This document shows, one piece after another, positions 26,156 to 34,711 of a stretch of 64,000 nucleotides of DNA. Origin of the DNA: Nitrospira sp. UBA2082 (GTDB taxonomy: Bacteria > Nitrospirota > Nitrospiria > Nitrospirales > Nitrospiraceae); the NCBI GenBank assembly GCA_002331335.1, contig DCZO01000001.1, positions 97,384-161,383 of the forward strand. The letters are read 5' to 3'. Position 1 is the first letter of the stretch. Every line of letters begins with the position of its first letter. The notes beneath the pieces were generated by a model, which ran no database searches, was not told the DNA's origin, and worked only from the letters and a program-made list of their open reading frames with translations. A program made the position numbers and the translations under genes.

Positions 26156-26629
26156 ATGCGTATCGGCTACGGCTATGATGTCCACCCTTTAGGTCCGGAG
26201 CGGAAACTGATTCTTGGCGGGATCGAGATTCCTCATAGCAAAGGACTGCTTGGGCATTCCGATTCCGATGTCTTGGTTCATGCGGTGTGTGACGCGTTGT
26301 TAGGCGCGATGGGGGAAGGCGATCTGGGCCGTCACTATCCCAGCTCCGATCCAAAATACAAGGGGATCTCCAGTCTCAAGCTCTTGGAAGACGTGACGTC
26401 CAAGCTGAAGGCGAAAGGCTACCGGGTGTGCAATATCGACACGGTGATCGTGGCGCAGGCACCTCGTCTCGGTCCGCATCTGGCCGCCATGCAGAAGAAG
26501 ATGGCGGAGACCGCCGGCATCGATCCCAGCTTGGTGAATGTGAAGGTCAAGAGCGGTGAAGGGCTCGATGCCGTCGGCAAGGAAGAGGGCATGATTGCCC
26601 ACGCGGTGTGTTTGATCGAACCGATTTGA
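26156..26629 (+). CDS. ispF: 2-C-methyl-D-erythritol 2,4-cyclodiphosphate synthase
   Basis: 157 residues. MRIGYGYDVHPLG holds the metal-binding Asp and His, LGHSDSDVLVHAVCDALLG the second His, and VNVKVKSGEGLDAVGKEEG the CDP-binding end. It cyclises CDP-methylerythritol phosphate with loss of CMP. A strong AAAGGAGG at 26145-26152 precedes the ATG. ispD and ispF are adjacent as in many bacteria, and the products act two steps apart. Confidence 0.95.
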   Translation: MRIGYGYDVHPLGPERKLILGGIEIPHSKGLLGHSDSDVLVHAVCDALLGAMGEGDLGRHYPSSDPKYKGISSLKLLEDVTSKLKAKGYRVCNIDTVIVAQAPRLGPHLAAMQKKMAETAGIDPSLVNVKVKSGEGLDAVGKEEGMIAHAVCLIEPI

Positions 26630-26671
26630 AGCTGACAGGCGTGCAAGAGTGCAAGCTGACACGATTGATTT

Positions 26672-27049
26672 ATGGGAAGAGCCCATGGGTTTGAAGATCT
26701 CAAGGTGTGGCAAGCAGCGAGAGAACTTGTGCGGTCCGTGTATCAATTGACGAGCAGTCAGAAATTCAACAAAGATGCGGCGCTTCGGGACCAGCTGAGA
26801 CGTGCGGCAGTTTCCAGCATGGCCAACATTGCAGAGGGGTTTGAAAGAGGTTCAAAGCGGGAGTTCGGCAGGTTCCTTTACATGGCAAGAGGGTCTGCAG
26901 GTGAGGTGAGAAGCCATTTGTATGTGGCCAAGGACTTGGATTACATTACTCCATTAGAGTTTGATGAATTGAACGGTCAGGCTACTAGGCTTTCAAAAGG
27001 CCTGTTCCGCTTTATCCAGCACTTGGAATCGCCTGGATCAGTAACCTAG
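26672..27049 (+). CDS. Four-helix-bundle protein (23S rRNA intervening-sequence type)
   Basis: 125 residues. FEDLKVWQAARELVRSVY, LRDQLRRAAVSSMANIAEGF and RGSAGEVRSHLYVAKDLDY are the three conserved blocks of the S23/four-helix-bundle family. Members are found as lone genes or inside 23S rRNA intervening sequences; the function is unknown. GCTGACA patches lie on both sides (26628-26666 and 27052-27081), as if the gene dropped into a longer patch between ispF and cysE. The lower GC of this gene against its neighbours is also consistent with arrival by transfer. Confidence 0.87.
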   Translation: MGRAHGFEDLKVWQAARELVRSVYQLTSSQKFNKDAALRDQLRRAAVSSMANIAEGFERGSKREFGRFLYMARGSAGEVRSHLYVAKDLDYITPLEFDELNGQATRLSKGLFRFIQHLESPGSVT

Positions 27050-27081
27050 CGCAGGCTTGTCAGCCTGATTTCTTGTCAGCC

Positions 27082-27729
27082 ATGCTTCAAGCAATCAAAC
27101 AAGACCTCCAAGCGATTTTCGATCGAGACCCGGCTGCGACCAGCACGATTGAGGTCGTGCTCACCTACGCGGGGTTCCATGCGCTGTTGGCCTACCGGAT
27201 CTCACACTGGCTCAAGTCGGTCGGAGTTCCGTTTGTCCCTCGTGCGATTTCCCAGTTGGCACGCTGGCTGACAGGAATTGAAATCCATCCCTCGGCGAAG
27301 ATCGGGACAGGGTTTTTCATCGACCACGGCATGGGTGTTGTGATCGGAGAGACAGCCGAGGTCGGCGACTACGTGACGTTGTTCCAAGGGGTGACGCTGG
27401 GGGGCACGGGGAAAGAGCGTGGCAAACGCCATCCCACACTCGGCAATCACGTGGTGGTGGGAGCGGGGGCAAAAATTCTCGGCGGCATCAAGATCGGCGA
27501 CAATGTGAAAATCGGAGCGAACTCCGTCGTCCTCAAGAACGTCCCTTCCAATTCGACCGTCATCGGCGTGCCGGCCCGCATCATCAAATCCCAAGGCGAG
27601 CGCCTCCCCGATGCCACAATGGATCAGGTCGATCTGCCCGACCCCATCAGCGACCGGTTCATCGCCCTTGAGCAAGAACTGATTGAACTCCGTAAGAAAG
27701 TTGAAAACCCGGATATGCCGACTCTCTGA
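27082..27729 (+). CDS. cysE: Serine O-acetyltransferase
   Basis: The ATG at 27082 gives 215 residues and the standard start MLQAIKQDLQAIFDRDPAA; the TTG at 27073 lies in a repeat patch. LTYAGFHALLAYRISHWL follows. The left-handed beta-helix begins at IEIHPSAKIGTGFFIDHGMG, with the catalytic His in FIDHG, and continues through GDYVTLFQGVTLGGTGKERG. It acetylates serine from acetyl-CoA for cysteine synthesis. The C-terminal helix is shorter than in enteric CysE, as in the EpsC/SatA group. Confidence 0.93.
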   Translation: MLQAIKQDLQAIFDRDPAATSTIEVVLTYAGFHALLAYRISHWLKSVGVPFVPRAISQLARWLTGIEIHPSAKIGTGFFIDHGMGVVIGETAEVGDYVTLFQGVTLGGTGKERGKRHPTLGNHVVVGAGAKILGGIKIGDNVKIGANSVVLKNVPSNSTVIGVPARIIKSQGERLPDATMDQVDLPDPISDRFIALEQELIELRKKVENPDMPTL

Positions 27730-27778
27730 GCACGCGCGGATACTTGCTGGCGGGAAGGGGCCTTGCTATAAGCGAATC

Positions 27779-28738
27779 ATGCACTCCCGTGCCATCCCTT
27801 ACCGGCTCTTCTATGTCGCTGTTCTGACGAATCTGTGGTTCACCTTGGGGTGTTCCGGAGCACAGCTCCACCCGCCTCGCGGAATGGGCTTTGAGGCGCG
27901 GTGCGCTGCCGTCGCCGCCGTGCGGTGTTTCGGATTCGATTCCAGCGCCCAAACCGAACCTTACGTGTATCCGCCGTGGGGGCAAACGACGAAGCGCGGC
28001 ATCATCGTCAACGATGTCAAAGCCTCGGGAGCCGGGTCATTACGGTTTGAGATTCCCCCACGGTCAGGCTCCGATACCTCCGGCAGTTTTTGGCTGAACT
28101 TTTCCGACGACCTGTCCGTGCAGTTCGGAGAGCACGAAGAATTCTATGTACAGTGGCGACAGCGGTTCTCGAAGGAATTCCTCGAGACGAATTATCTCGG
28201 CGGAGGCGGGTGGAAACAGGCAATCATTGGAGAGGGAGACCGGCCCGGTGCCACGGCCTATTCTTGCACGGAACTTGAATTGGTGGTCAACAATCCCTAC
28301 CATCTCGGCTATCCGGCCATGTATCACAGCTGCGGAAGCAAGGACGGAGGATTCGAAGGCTTGTTCGCGTCAGGCAGCGTCGCCTATGAGCCTGACGAAT
28401 GGATGACATTCCAAATGCAGGTCAAGATCGGCACATGGTACAAAAACGACGGACGCTACCACCAGGACAGCACGGTTCGCTTATGGGTCGCCCGCCAAGG
28501 CCGGCCTTCGAAGCTGGTGGTGAATCTGAGTCCTGAACCGATGACGTTCTTTGGAATAAAGATCCCAGGCACCGGTTCAGGTTATGATCTCGTCAATACC
28601 GAGCGAGACGCCAAGTACGGAAAAATCTGGTTGCTTCCCTACAATACCCACAAGGATGCATCGGAAGACCATCCTCCTGCCTATACCTGGTATGACGAGC
28701 TCATCATCGCGCGCTCGTTAATTCCAGATCCTTCCTAG
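27779..28738 (+). CDS. Predicted secreted lipoprotein with a polysaccharide lyase / ConA-like fold
   Basis: The ATG at 27779 gives 319 residues. The N-terminus (MHSRAIPYRLFYVAVLTNLW then FTLGCSG) is a signal peptide with a lipobox-like Cys. The body has jelly-roll type blocks: GSDTSGSFWLNFSDDLSV, EEFYVQWRQRFSKEFLE, WKQAIIGEGDRPG, DEWMTFQMQVKIGTWYK and PPAYTWYDELIIARS. These resemble the heparin-lyase I-like / ConA-like glucanase superfamily, but I cannot name a catalytic set. It may act on exopolysaccharide outside the cell. It is convergent with truA, 16 bases away. Confidence 0.65.
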   Translation: MHSRAIPYRLFYVAVLTNLWFTLGCSGAQLHPPRGMGFEARCAAVAAVRCFGFDSSAQTEPYVYPPWGQTTKRGIIVNDVKASGAGSLRFEIPPRSGSDTSGSFWLNFSDDLSVQFGEHEEFYVQWRQRFSKEFLETNYLGGGGWKQAIIGEGDRPGATAYSCTELELVVNNPYHLGYPAMYHSCGSKDGGFEGLFASGSVAYEPDEWMTFQMQVKIGTWYKNDGRYHQDSTVRLWVARQGRPSKLVVNLSPEPMTFFGIKIPGTGSGYDLVNTERDAKYGKIWLLPYNTHKDASEDHPPAYTWYDELIIARSLIPDPS

Positions 28739-28754
28739 CATACGTTCCATATAC

Positions 28755-29489
28755 TCAATAATCGACTCGCATGAGGAAGAGGCCTTGTGGCGGAGCCGTT
28801 TTCCCGGCAGCGGAACGATCGCGGGCAGTCAGAATGTTTGTGAAGCTGTCCGCTGGTCGCTTGCCCAAGCCGACCTCGACGAGCGTGCCGACGATGGAGC
28901 GCACCATCTGTTTCAAAAACCGGTCCGCATACACCTCGACTCGCAATGTATCACCGTGTCGAATCACAGTCAGATGCTCGATGCGACAGGTCGGATCTTC
29001 GTTGTCCGTCGGTTGGGTCTGGAACGATGAGAAATCATGCGAGCCGATCAGGGCCATCGCGGCCTGATTCATGGCGGCGTCGTTCAGCGGTTTATGGATG
29101 TGCCAGCAGTACTGCCGGTCCAGGGCTGGACGCACTTCCCGATTCACAAGACGGTACTCGTAGAGTTTGCCCTTCGCGGAATATCGGGCGTGAAATGTGT
29201 CGGGCACGAGCGCAGCCGATCGGACGGCAATGGTATCGGGCAGGTGCGCGTTCAGTGCTCTGGTCCATTCGCGGGGTGTCATGATTCGGTCGATACGGAA
29301 ACTCGCCACCTGCCCAAGGGCATGGACCCCTGCATCGGTCCGGCCTGCACCGATCACCGGCACGTGTCGCTGCGTGACGCCTGCGATTGCGGTTTCGACT
29401 GCTTCCTGAATCGTGGGCTGGTCCGGCTGGCGTTGCCATCCTGCGTAGGGGGTGCCGTCGTATTCGAGGATCAGTTGGACGGTGGGCAT
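28755..29489 (-). CDS. truA: tRNA pseudouridine synthase A
   Basis: The ATG at 29489 gives 244 residues and the normal start MPTVQLILEYDGTPYAGWQR. GAGRTDAGVHALGQVASF holds the catalytic Asp (~52), and RVEVYADRFLKQMVRSIVGT the C-terminal RNA-binding segment. It converts U38-40 of the tRNA anticodon stem to pseudouridine. A longer frame from TTG 29585 would overlap the amidase gene and is not needed. It lies 31 bases downstream of the amidase on the same strand. Confidence 0.94.
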   Translation of the reverse strand: MPTVQLILEYDGTPYAGWQRQPDQPTIQEAVETAIAGVTQRHVPVIGAGRTDAGVHALGQVASFRIDRIMTPREWTRALNAHLPDTIAVRSAALVPDTFHARYSAKGKLYEYRLVNREVRPALDRQYCWHIHKPLNDAAMNQAAMALIGSHDFSSFQTQPTDNEDPTCRIEHLTVIRHGDTLRVEVYADRFLKQMVRSIVGTLVEVGLGKRPADSFTNILTARDRSAAGKTAPPQGLFLMRVDY

Positions 29490-29520
29490 AGGCGAGGCTG
29501 CCTGATGGAACGGCCGCCGG

Positions 29521-30813
29521 TCATCGTAGGTCCGGCTTGTTGGCGGCAAGAAATGCGGTGATTCCCTTGAACAGCGCCTGGGCAACGTCTTGAATGAACG
29601 CCGGTTTCCGGAGTAGCCCCTCTTCGTCCGGATTGGAAATGTAGGCGATTTCCGCCAAGATGCTGGGCATGCTGGTGAATCTGAGCACGTAGAACGGGGC
29701 GGTCTTTACCCCGTGGTCGTTGACCGCATAGTGGCCGTTCATGTGGGTGACCATCGCCTCTTTTGCCGTCCAGGCGAGTTCCAGCGAGGATTCGATTTTC
29801 TTCGTGGTCAGCAAGTCGGCCACGAGATACTCCCAGCCGACACCGGTACTGTTCAATGGGGTGCCATTTTCACGTGCGGCGACCGCAAGCGCGCGCTGGT
29901 CCTTGGCTTGCCCGAAGTGATAAATCTCGATGCCTTTGACCTGGTGCGAGGGGTGCGAATTGACGTGGACGGAGACGAATAAGTCGGCGCCTTGGCTGTT
30001 GGCGAACTTGGCACGATCTTCCAGCTCGACGAACACATCATGGTCCCTCGTCATCAACACACGGACTCCCGGCTGCATGCTGAGCAGATCGCGGAGTTTG
30101 AGTCCCACCTTGAGCGTGATGTCTTTCTCTTCGGTTTGCCGTTGGCCACGCGCGCCGGTATCCTTTCCCCCGTGGCCCGGATCGATCACGATCGTGGTGT
30201 AGTTCTTGGCCGGCGGTGCGGTCGGTTGAACGGACGGGGGACTGGGAATCGGGAACGGAGCTGGTGCGGGGGAAGGCGCCGACAGAGGCTCAGTCAGTGG
30301 CGTAATATCGACGACGAGGCGCGGAGGATCGGCAAGCGTGAATTGTTTGTACGAGCGGAATGCAGCCGTCGGCAGGGACACGGTGATCGCAGGGGAATTT
30401 GTTTGGGTAATGCTGAAGGGGGCAGGCATGGCGCCGCTCTGAGCCTTCGCCTGCGCGGATCGGCTCATGGAAGCGTTGCGGAGGGAAAGGATGACTCGAT
30501 TCGGATGTGTCGCCCGGCGCTCGATTGCTTTGGCCTGCCGATCCAATTCCAGCACCAGCCTGGTCTTTCCTGGACTCTCCAGAATGCGAATGTCATGGAC
30601 AGTAATGGGAGCGAACGCAGCGGGCGATGCCGGAACCCGCGACGTCTTCGACTGTGCTAATGGCCTGGAAGGATGAGGGCGGTCCGATGACGGCGCAGCC
30701 AACAGGGTTGGTTCGCATGTCACAGTCGTGGCTGCTAGGAGAAAGAGAGACCAACGAAGGGTGTTGAACCATCTCCGGAGATCTCGTTGTCGAGTTGGTC
30801 TAGCCCGCATCAT
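29521..30813 (-). CDS. N-acetylmuramoyl-L-alanine amidase with AMIN domain (AmiC-like)
   Basis: 430 residues. An Arg-rich start and hydrophobic WSLFLLAATTVTCEPTLLAA form a signal peptide. The AMIN domain (~70-170) includes GKTRLVLELDRQAK and PPRLVVDITPL. A Pro-rich linker leads to Amidase_3 with VIDPGHGGKDTGARG (Zn His), VSVHVNSHPSHQVKGIEIYH and ILAEIAYISNPDEEGLL (Zn ligand and catalytic Glu). It trims septal peptidoglycan in the periplasm. The start codon (30811-30813) lies inside the left terminal repeat of element A1, so the promoter and ribosome site must come from the element or be read through it. Confidence 0.9.
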   Translation of the reverse strand: MMRARPTRQRDLRRWFNTLRWSLFLLAATTVTCEPTLLAAPSSDRPHPSRPLAQSKTSRVPASPAAFAPITVHDIRILESPGKTRLVLELDRQAKAIERRATHPNRVILSLRNASMSRSAQAKAQSGAMPAPFSITQTNSPAITVSLPTAAFRSYKQFTLADPPRLVVDITPLTEPLSAPSPAPAPFPIPSPPSVQPTAPPAKNYTTIVIDPGHGGKDTGARGQRQTEEKDITLKVGLKLRDLLSMQPGVRVLMTRDHDVFVELEDRAKFANSQGADLFVSVHVNSHPSHQVKGIEIYHFGQAKDQRALAVAARENGTPLNSTGVGWEYLVADLLTTKKIESSLELAWTAKEAMVTHMNGHYAVNDHGVKTAPFYVLRFTSMPSILAEIAYISNPDEEGLLRKPAFIQDVAQALFKGITAFLAANKPDLR

Positions 30814-31015
30814 TCATGACCGCTTCTACTGCAACCGCCGATACGCCGCTACGACAAGCCTGGCCGCGAGCTTCGCACGGCCAAGCGGGCGGCTCGCCCC
30901 TCGCGATCTCGACGTACTGTTTCAAGTACGCCTCGATCTCTCGGCACTCCGCGTGCCCGTCTCGCATGGCGTCTTGGCGGTTCCGTTACGAACCGTCATG
31001 AATAATGCGGGCTAG
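30800..31015. repeat. Family A terminal-inverted-repeat element, copy A1 (216 bp)
   Basis: The left end CTAGCCCGCATCATTCATGA (30800-30819) and the right end TCATGAATAATGCGGGCTAG (30996-31015) are inverted copies with one mismatch. A central stem CGTACT (30913-30918) / AGTACG (30925-30930) is followed by CCTCGATCTC. The inner CGTGCCCGTCTCGCA is shared with copy A2. There is no transposase gene, so this is MITE-like or a large REP-type element. It fills most of the 345 bases between the amidase and NYN genes; 31016-31158 holds nothing else I can name. Confidence 0.85.
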
Positions 31016-31158
31016 GCATGGGAGCTTCGATGTGCAAGCACGTCAATCTATTCTCAGAAGTCCTGCGTCTTGTCAAGGACTTGCGCTGGTTTAGATTAGG
31101 GGAATGGGGGCGGCTGGGCGTTGACAGGTCATTCCTCCCCACGATAGCGTGAAGCGCC

Positions 31159-31680
31159 ATGCCCGCTCACTTGATCATCGACGGATATAACGTAATCGGT
31201 CTCACGGGGAGGCTTTCAGGACGACTCGAGTCAGCGCGTGAGGATCTCCTGCACGCCCTCGCGGCTTATCGGCATCGGACGCGCCATTCCGTCACGGTTG
31301 TCTTCGATGGATGGCAACAGGGGCATTCGATGGAACAGCGCGAACACCGGGCTGGCGTGGAGGTGATCTATTCGAAGCGTGGCGAGAAGGCCGACCAGGT
31401 CATTCAGCGGTTGGTGCGTGAATATAGATCAGAGTGCGCCGTCGTCAGCTCCGACCATGAAATCGTCAACGTGGCCAAGTCGCACCGCGCCTTCGTGATG
31501 GGGGCGCAGGAGTTTGCCGGAAGGCTGCTCAGGCCGGCGTCGTCAACCGGCGCTGTGCCGTATAAAGAATTAGATATGGGTGATGACGTGCGACCGGATC
31601 GGGGGGCGGAGAAGAAGGGGAATCCCAAGAAACTGCCGAAATCGCAACGTCGTCGGCAGCATCAGCTCAAGCGATTTTGA
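31159..31680 (+). CDS. NYN-domain protein (YacP-like predicted RNase)
   Basis: 173 residues. HLIIDGYNVIGLTG is the NYN/PIN metal-binding start, VTVVFDGWQQGHSMEQRE and KADQVIQRLVREYRSECAVVSSD carry further acidic residues, and VMGAQEFAGRLL ends the domain. A basic Lys/Arg-rich tail (KKLPKSQRRRQHQLKRF) probably binds RNA. Family members are predicted Mg-dependent ribonucleases; a role in rRNA handling is known for YacP relatives. It overlaps the convergent tatD gene by 14 bases. Confidence 0.87.
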   Translation: MPAHLIIDGYNVIGLTGRLSGRLESAREDLLHALAAYRHRTRHSVTVVFDGWQQGHSMEQREHRAGVEVIYSKRGEKADQVIQRLVREYRSECAVVSSDHEIVNVAKSHRAFVMGAQEFAGRLLRPASSTGAVPYKELDMGDDVRPDRGAEKKGNPKKLPKSQRRRQHQLKRF

Positions 31681-32437
31681 ACAAGCGCCTGGCGTTTTCG
31701 GCGGTTGTCCGTCCGATATCTTCATCGGAGAGTCCGGGATGAAGCGCGGCAAGTTGCTTGGCAACCTGTGTGACGTAGGCCGGCTCGTTCCGTTTTCCTC
31801 GGTGGGGTGTGGGCGTGAGATAGGGGCAATCGGTTTCGATGAGCAGCCGATCCAGGGGGACGGTGGTTGCAATCTCGCGCAGCATCGTCGCATTCTGAAA
31901 TGTGAGAATCCCGGAAAACGAGAGATAGAATCCCAGCTCCAAGGCATCCTTCGCCAACCAGGCATCCCCCGAAAAGCAGTGAAACACCCCGCCGATTTCT
32001 GACGCCTGCTCCTCCTTTAAGATCGCAATCGTGTCTTTCTGGGCTTCCCGCGTATGGATGATGACGGGCAGCGCCAGTTCGCGCGCGAGCTGAATCTGCT
32101 CGCGGAACCGCTCGCGCTGTTCCTTCGGCGAGGAGTGGTTATAGTGGTAATCCAGCCCGATCTCGCCATAAGCCACGACTTTCTTGTTGTGGGCCAGCCT
32201 CCGGAACTCGTCGTACCACCCGTCGCCGATGTGTTTGACCTCGTGCGGATGGACGCCGATCGACGCATAGACGAAGGGATGCCCGTCTGCAAGTTGCACG
32301 GCCGCCTGACTGGTCGCCAGATCGCAGCCGATCGTGACGAAGGCTTCGACGCCGGCCTCGCGCGCGCGCGCGATCACGGATTCGCGGTCATCGTTGTAGC
32401 GGGCGTCGTCCAAATGGGTATGTGTATCGATCAACAT
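31667..32437 (-). CDS. tatD: TatD-family metal-dependent hydrolase / DNase
   Basis: 256 residues. MLIDTHTHLDDARYNDDR gives the HxH metal site, IGVHPHEVKHIGDG and GEIGLDYHYNHSSPKEQ the middle ligands, PVIIHTREAQKDT the next His, and LIETDCPYLTPTPHRGKRN the final Asp and C-terminal signature. Known members are 3'-5' DNases acting in DNA repair and turnover. The cytochrome c-FTR1 gene ends 22 bases upstream on the same strand. Confidence 0.92.
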   Translation of the reverse strand: MLIDTHTHLDDARYNDDRESVIARAREAGVEAFVTIGCDLATSQAAVQLADGHPFVYASIGVHPHEVKHIGDGWYDEFRRLAHNKKVVAYGEIGLDYHYNHSSPKEQRERFREQIQLARELALPVIIHTREAQKDTIAILKEEQASEIGGVFHCFSGDAWLAKDALELGFYLSFSGILTFQNATMLREIATTVPLDRLLIETDCPYLTPTPHRGKRNEPAYVTQVAKQLAALHPGLSDEDIGRTTAENARRLFKIA

Positions 32438-32458
32438 GGATGGGAGCGCGTGTGTTCG

Positions 32459-34429
32459 TTATTCTGCCTTTGCGCGGTTGGACCAGATTCCACCCGCAAT
32501 CAACACAAGGATCAGCACTTGCGGCACAAGGCTCTGCACGGTCGGGTGGATGCCCAGCACCGGCAGGGAGACGAAGTGGACCTTCGTCACCTCCAATACG
32601 CCTGCCGCTTGCAGCGCCGCAATGCCATTCCCAACAAAGATCACAGCCATCACTGCCAACAGAATCGAGGCAACTGCAAAGAATGGCCCGATCGGTAGCC
32701 GGATGCTATAGCGCAGGATCAAGCTGCCGACAAGCAGCAGCAGAAATGCAGCGGTGGCAATGCCTCCCAGCACCGCATTATGTCCACTCACGCCGGCCTG
32801 TGACCATAAGGTCTCGTAGAACAAAATCATCTCGAACAGCTCTCGGTACACGACCAGGAAGGAGATGCCGGCCATTGCCCAGAGTGTGGGTTTGGCCAGT
32901 GCGGTACTGAGCTGTTCACGAACGTAGCGGTTCCAGGCTTGGGCATTCGAGCGGCTATGCAGCCACCACCCGACATAGAGCAGCATGACCGCGGCCAGCA
33001 AGGCCGTGATGCCTTCGGTCATTTCACGGTTGGCTCCCGAGATGCTGAGTGTATACCGGGCAATGCCCCACGTCACGGCGCCCAACCCAGCGGCCCCGAT
33101 CAAACCGAGATAAATGTAGGGTAATGCGTCGCGTCGTCCTGTTTTGATGACGAACGCCACGATGGCCGATAGGATCAAAATCGATTCCAATCCTTCACGC
33201 AGCAAGATCAACAAGGAGCTCACGAAGGCCGTGTTCGGCGACAAGGTGCCATCAGAAAGGGCGGCGTCGGCGCGGTCTAACAATATCTTGACCGTCGTCG
33301 TTTGGGCGGTGACGACCTCGGTTGGCCGTCCTTCGATGATGGCTGCACGGAGTCCCATCATCTCGCGCTCGGTTTCTGTACGCAGCGACGCATCGACCCT
33401 GCTTAGCGCCGATTCAACCAGCTCGAACCCTTCGAGATAGGCCGTGATCGCAAGGTGCCGAGCCTCTTCCCGATTACCGTTCGCATAGGCCTGAGCACAC
33501 TCGTCAATCTTGGAGCGCGAGAAAGCCAGAGGCTCATGGGCTGAAACCTGGAGCGCCTGCGGCTGTTGCGTGAGGTAGGCGCGGATGTGATCAAGTGTCG
33601 AGCCGACAGGGCCTTGCTGTTCAGGAGCTGTGGTGACCAACGCGCGCAAGCTATGGAATGTGGCTGTGCCTTCGCCTTGCCGCCACAAGGCTTCGCCTCT
33701 TGCCAAACCGTCGCGGTCTGTTCGTAGACCGGCCACGAAAAAGGCCAATGCCCAGCGGTCGGCTTCGGAGAGTTCGCGGAAGGCCCGCATCGGGGTACCC
33801 TGCACGCCAAGCGAGATGGTGTTGTAGAGGCCGTACAGGCTGCGTTGACGCATGCGGGTGTCATCGTGGAAATTACGGGGGGCTGGTTCCATTCCCTTGG
33901 CCAGCGGCCCGTCACCTCGACCCTGCGTGCCGTGGCAGGCAGTACAGTGTTGCGCGAACAACTCTCCAGCCTGCCTGAGGTCCGGGGGCTGTCGCGGAGC
34001 TACATTAAGCCTCCACGCCCGGATCACTCCGATGTGCAGCCGATCGGCGAGGGCAGAGATCTCGCTGCCAGGCGCCTTGGCCTCGATGCGTGTCAGCAGT
34101 TCACGTGCCCGCTGCAATAGCATCACTTGTTCGGGGGCAGCGGATAACTCACTCAGAAGGGTGATGACTTGGGTGGCGAACTCGCGTTGTTCCCCATACT
34201 CTTCGGCGTTGACCACCTGACCATTCTGGACAGTCTGAGCGTAGTCTACCCCGAGGTAATCCAGCATGTGTACGATGGTCTGCGCTTTGTCATCGTCAAT
34301 CGGTGCGGCCAATGCGATGCCACGCAGGCCCGTTGATAACAACACGATGGTGAGACACCATAGGAAGGTGTTCGGGAGGAAGGTCCACAGTGGTTTCGTC
34401 ACCGCTTGGTATTGCGTGTTCAGTGGCAC
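32459..34429 (-). CDS. Cytochrome c / FTR1-family iron permease fusion
   Basis: 656 residues from GTG 34429. A signal segment (TFLWCLTIVLLSTGLRGIAL) is followed by a cytochrome c domain: FAQHCTACHGTQGRGDGPL (~160) binds haem, and a later Met region completes it. A periplasmic helical part leads to the FTR1 permease (~395-650) with about seven helices, including ILLREGLESILIL and VYRELFEMILFYETLW, the two (R)E-x-x-E iron sites. It would take up ferrous iron with electron transfer by the haem domain. The 282 bases upstream to the DAHP synthase stop hold no gene; I see no clear Fur box. Confidence 0.87.
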   Translation of the reverse strand: MPLNTQYQAVTKPLWTFLPNTFLWCLTIVLLSTGLRGIALAAPIDDDKAQTIVHMLDYLGVDYAQTVQNGQVVNAEEYGEQREFATQVITLLSELSAAPEQVMLLQRARELLTRIEAKAPGSEISALADRLHIGVIRAWRLNVAPRQPPDLRQAGELFAQHCTACHGTQGRGDGPLAKGMEPAPRNFHDDTRMRQRSLYGLYNTISLGVQGTPMRAFRELSEADRWALAFFVAGLRTDRDGLARGEALWRQGEGTATFHSLRALVTTAPEQQGPVGSTLDHIRAYLTQQPQALQVSAHEPLAFSRSKIDECAQAYANGNREEARHLAITAYLEGFELVESALSRVDASLRTETEREMMGLRAAIIEGRPTEVVTAQTTTVKILLDRADAALSDGTLSPNTAFVSSLLILLREGLESILILSAIVAFVIKTGRRDALPYIYLGLIGAAGLGAVTWGIARYTLSISGANREMTEGITALLAAVMLLYVGWWLHSRSNAQAWNRYVREQLSTALAKPTLWAMAGISFLVVYRELFEMILFYETLWSQAGVSGHNAVLGGIATAAFLLLLVGSLILRYSIRLPIGPFFAVASILLAVMAVIFVGNGIAALQAAGVLEVTKVHFVSLPVLGIHPTVQSLVPQVLILVLIAGGIWSNRAKAE

Positions 34430-34711
34430 AACCGTCTACCGAAAAGTGGACGCCAACAACAGAGGAGTATTCAGACTAAAGGAAAAGCCTGACATTCCGC
34501 AAGTGCCTGTCGTAACTCACTTCAGCAGTCTTCGGCTCCGCTGTCGGGTTCCCATCATGATGCTGCGGCCGCATCACAACTGAGGGTGATACGGCGGGTG
34601 CCCGATAGAGAATCCTGGGTGTAGACCAGGGTTATAGACTTCGGGCAGGCACAACAGACAAGACGTGGCTTTGGAAATGGGCCGGGAATATGGCTGGTGA
34701 TACAGGGTGTG

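Noticed and set aside
30728..31015. 95-codon + strand frame ending in MNNAG across element A1
   Set aside because: It runs antisense into the amidase gene and through the repeat; the same MNNAG ending at 43590 comes only from the shared terminal repeat.
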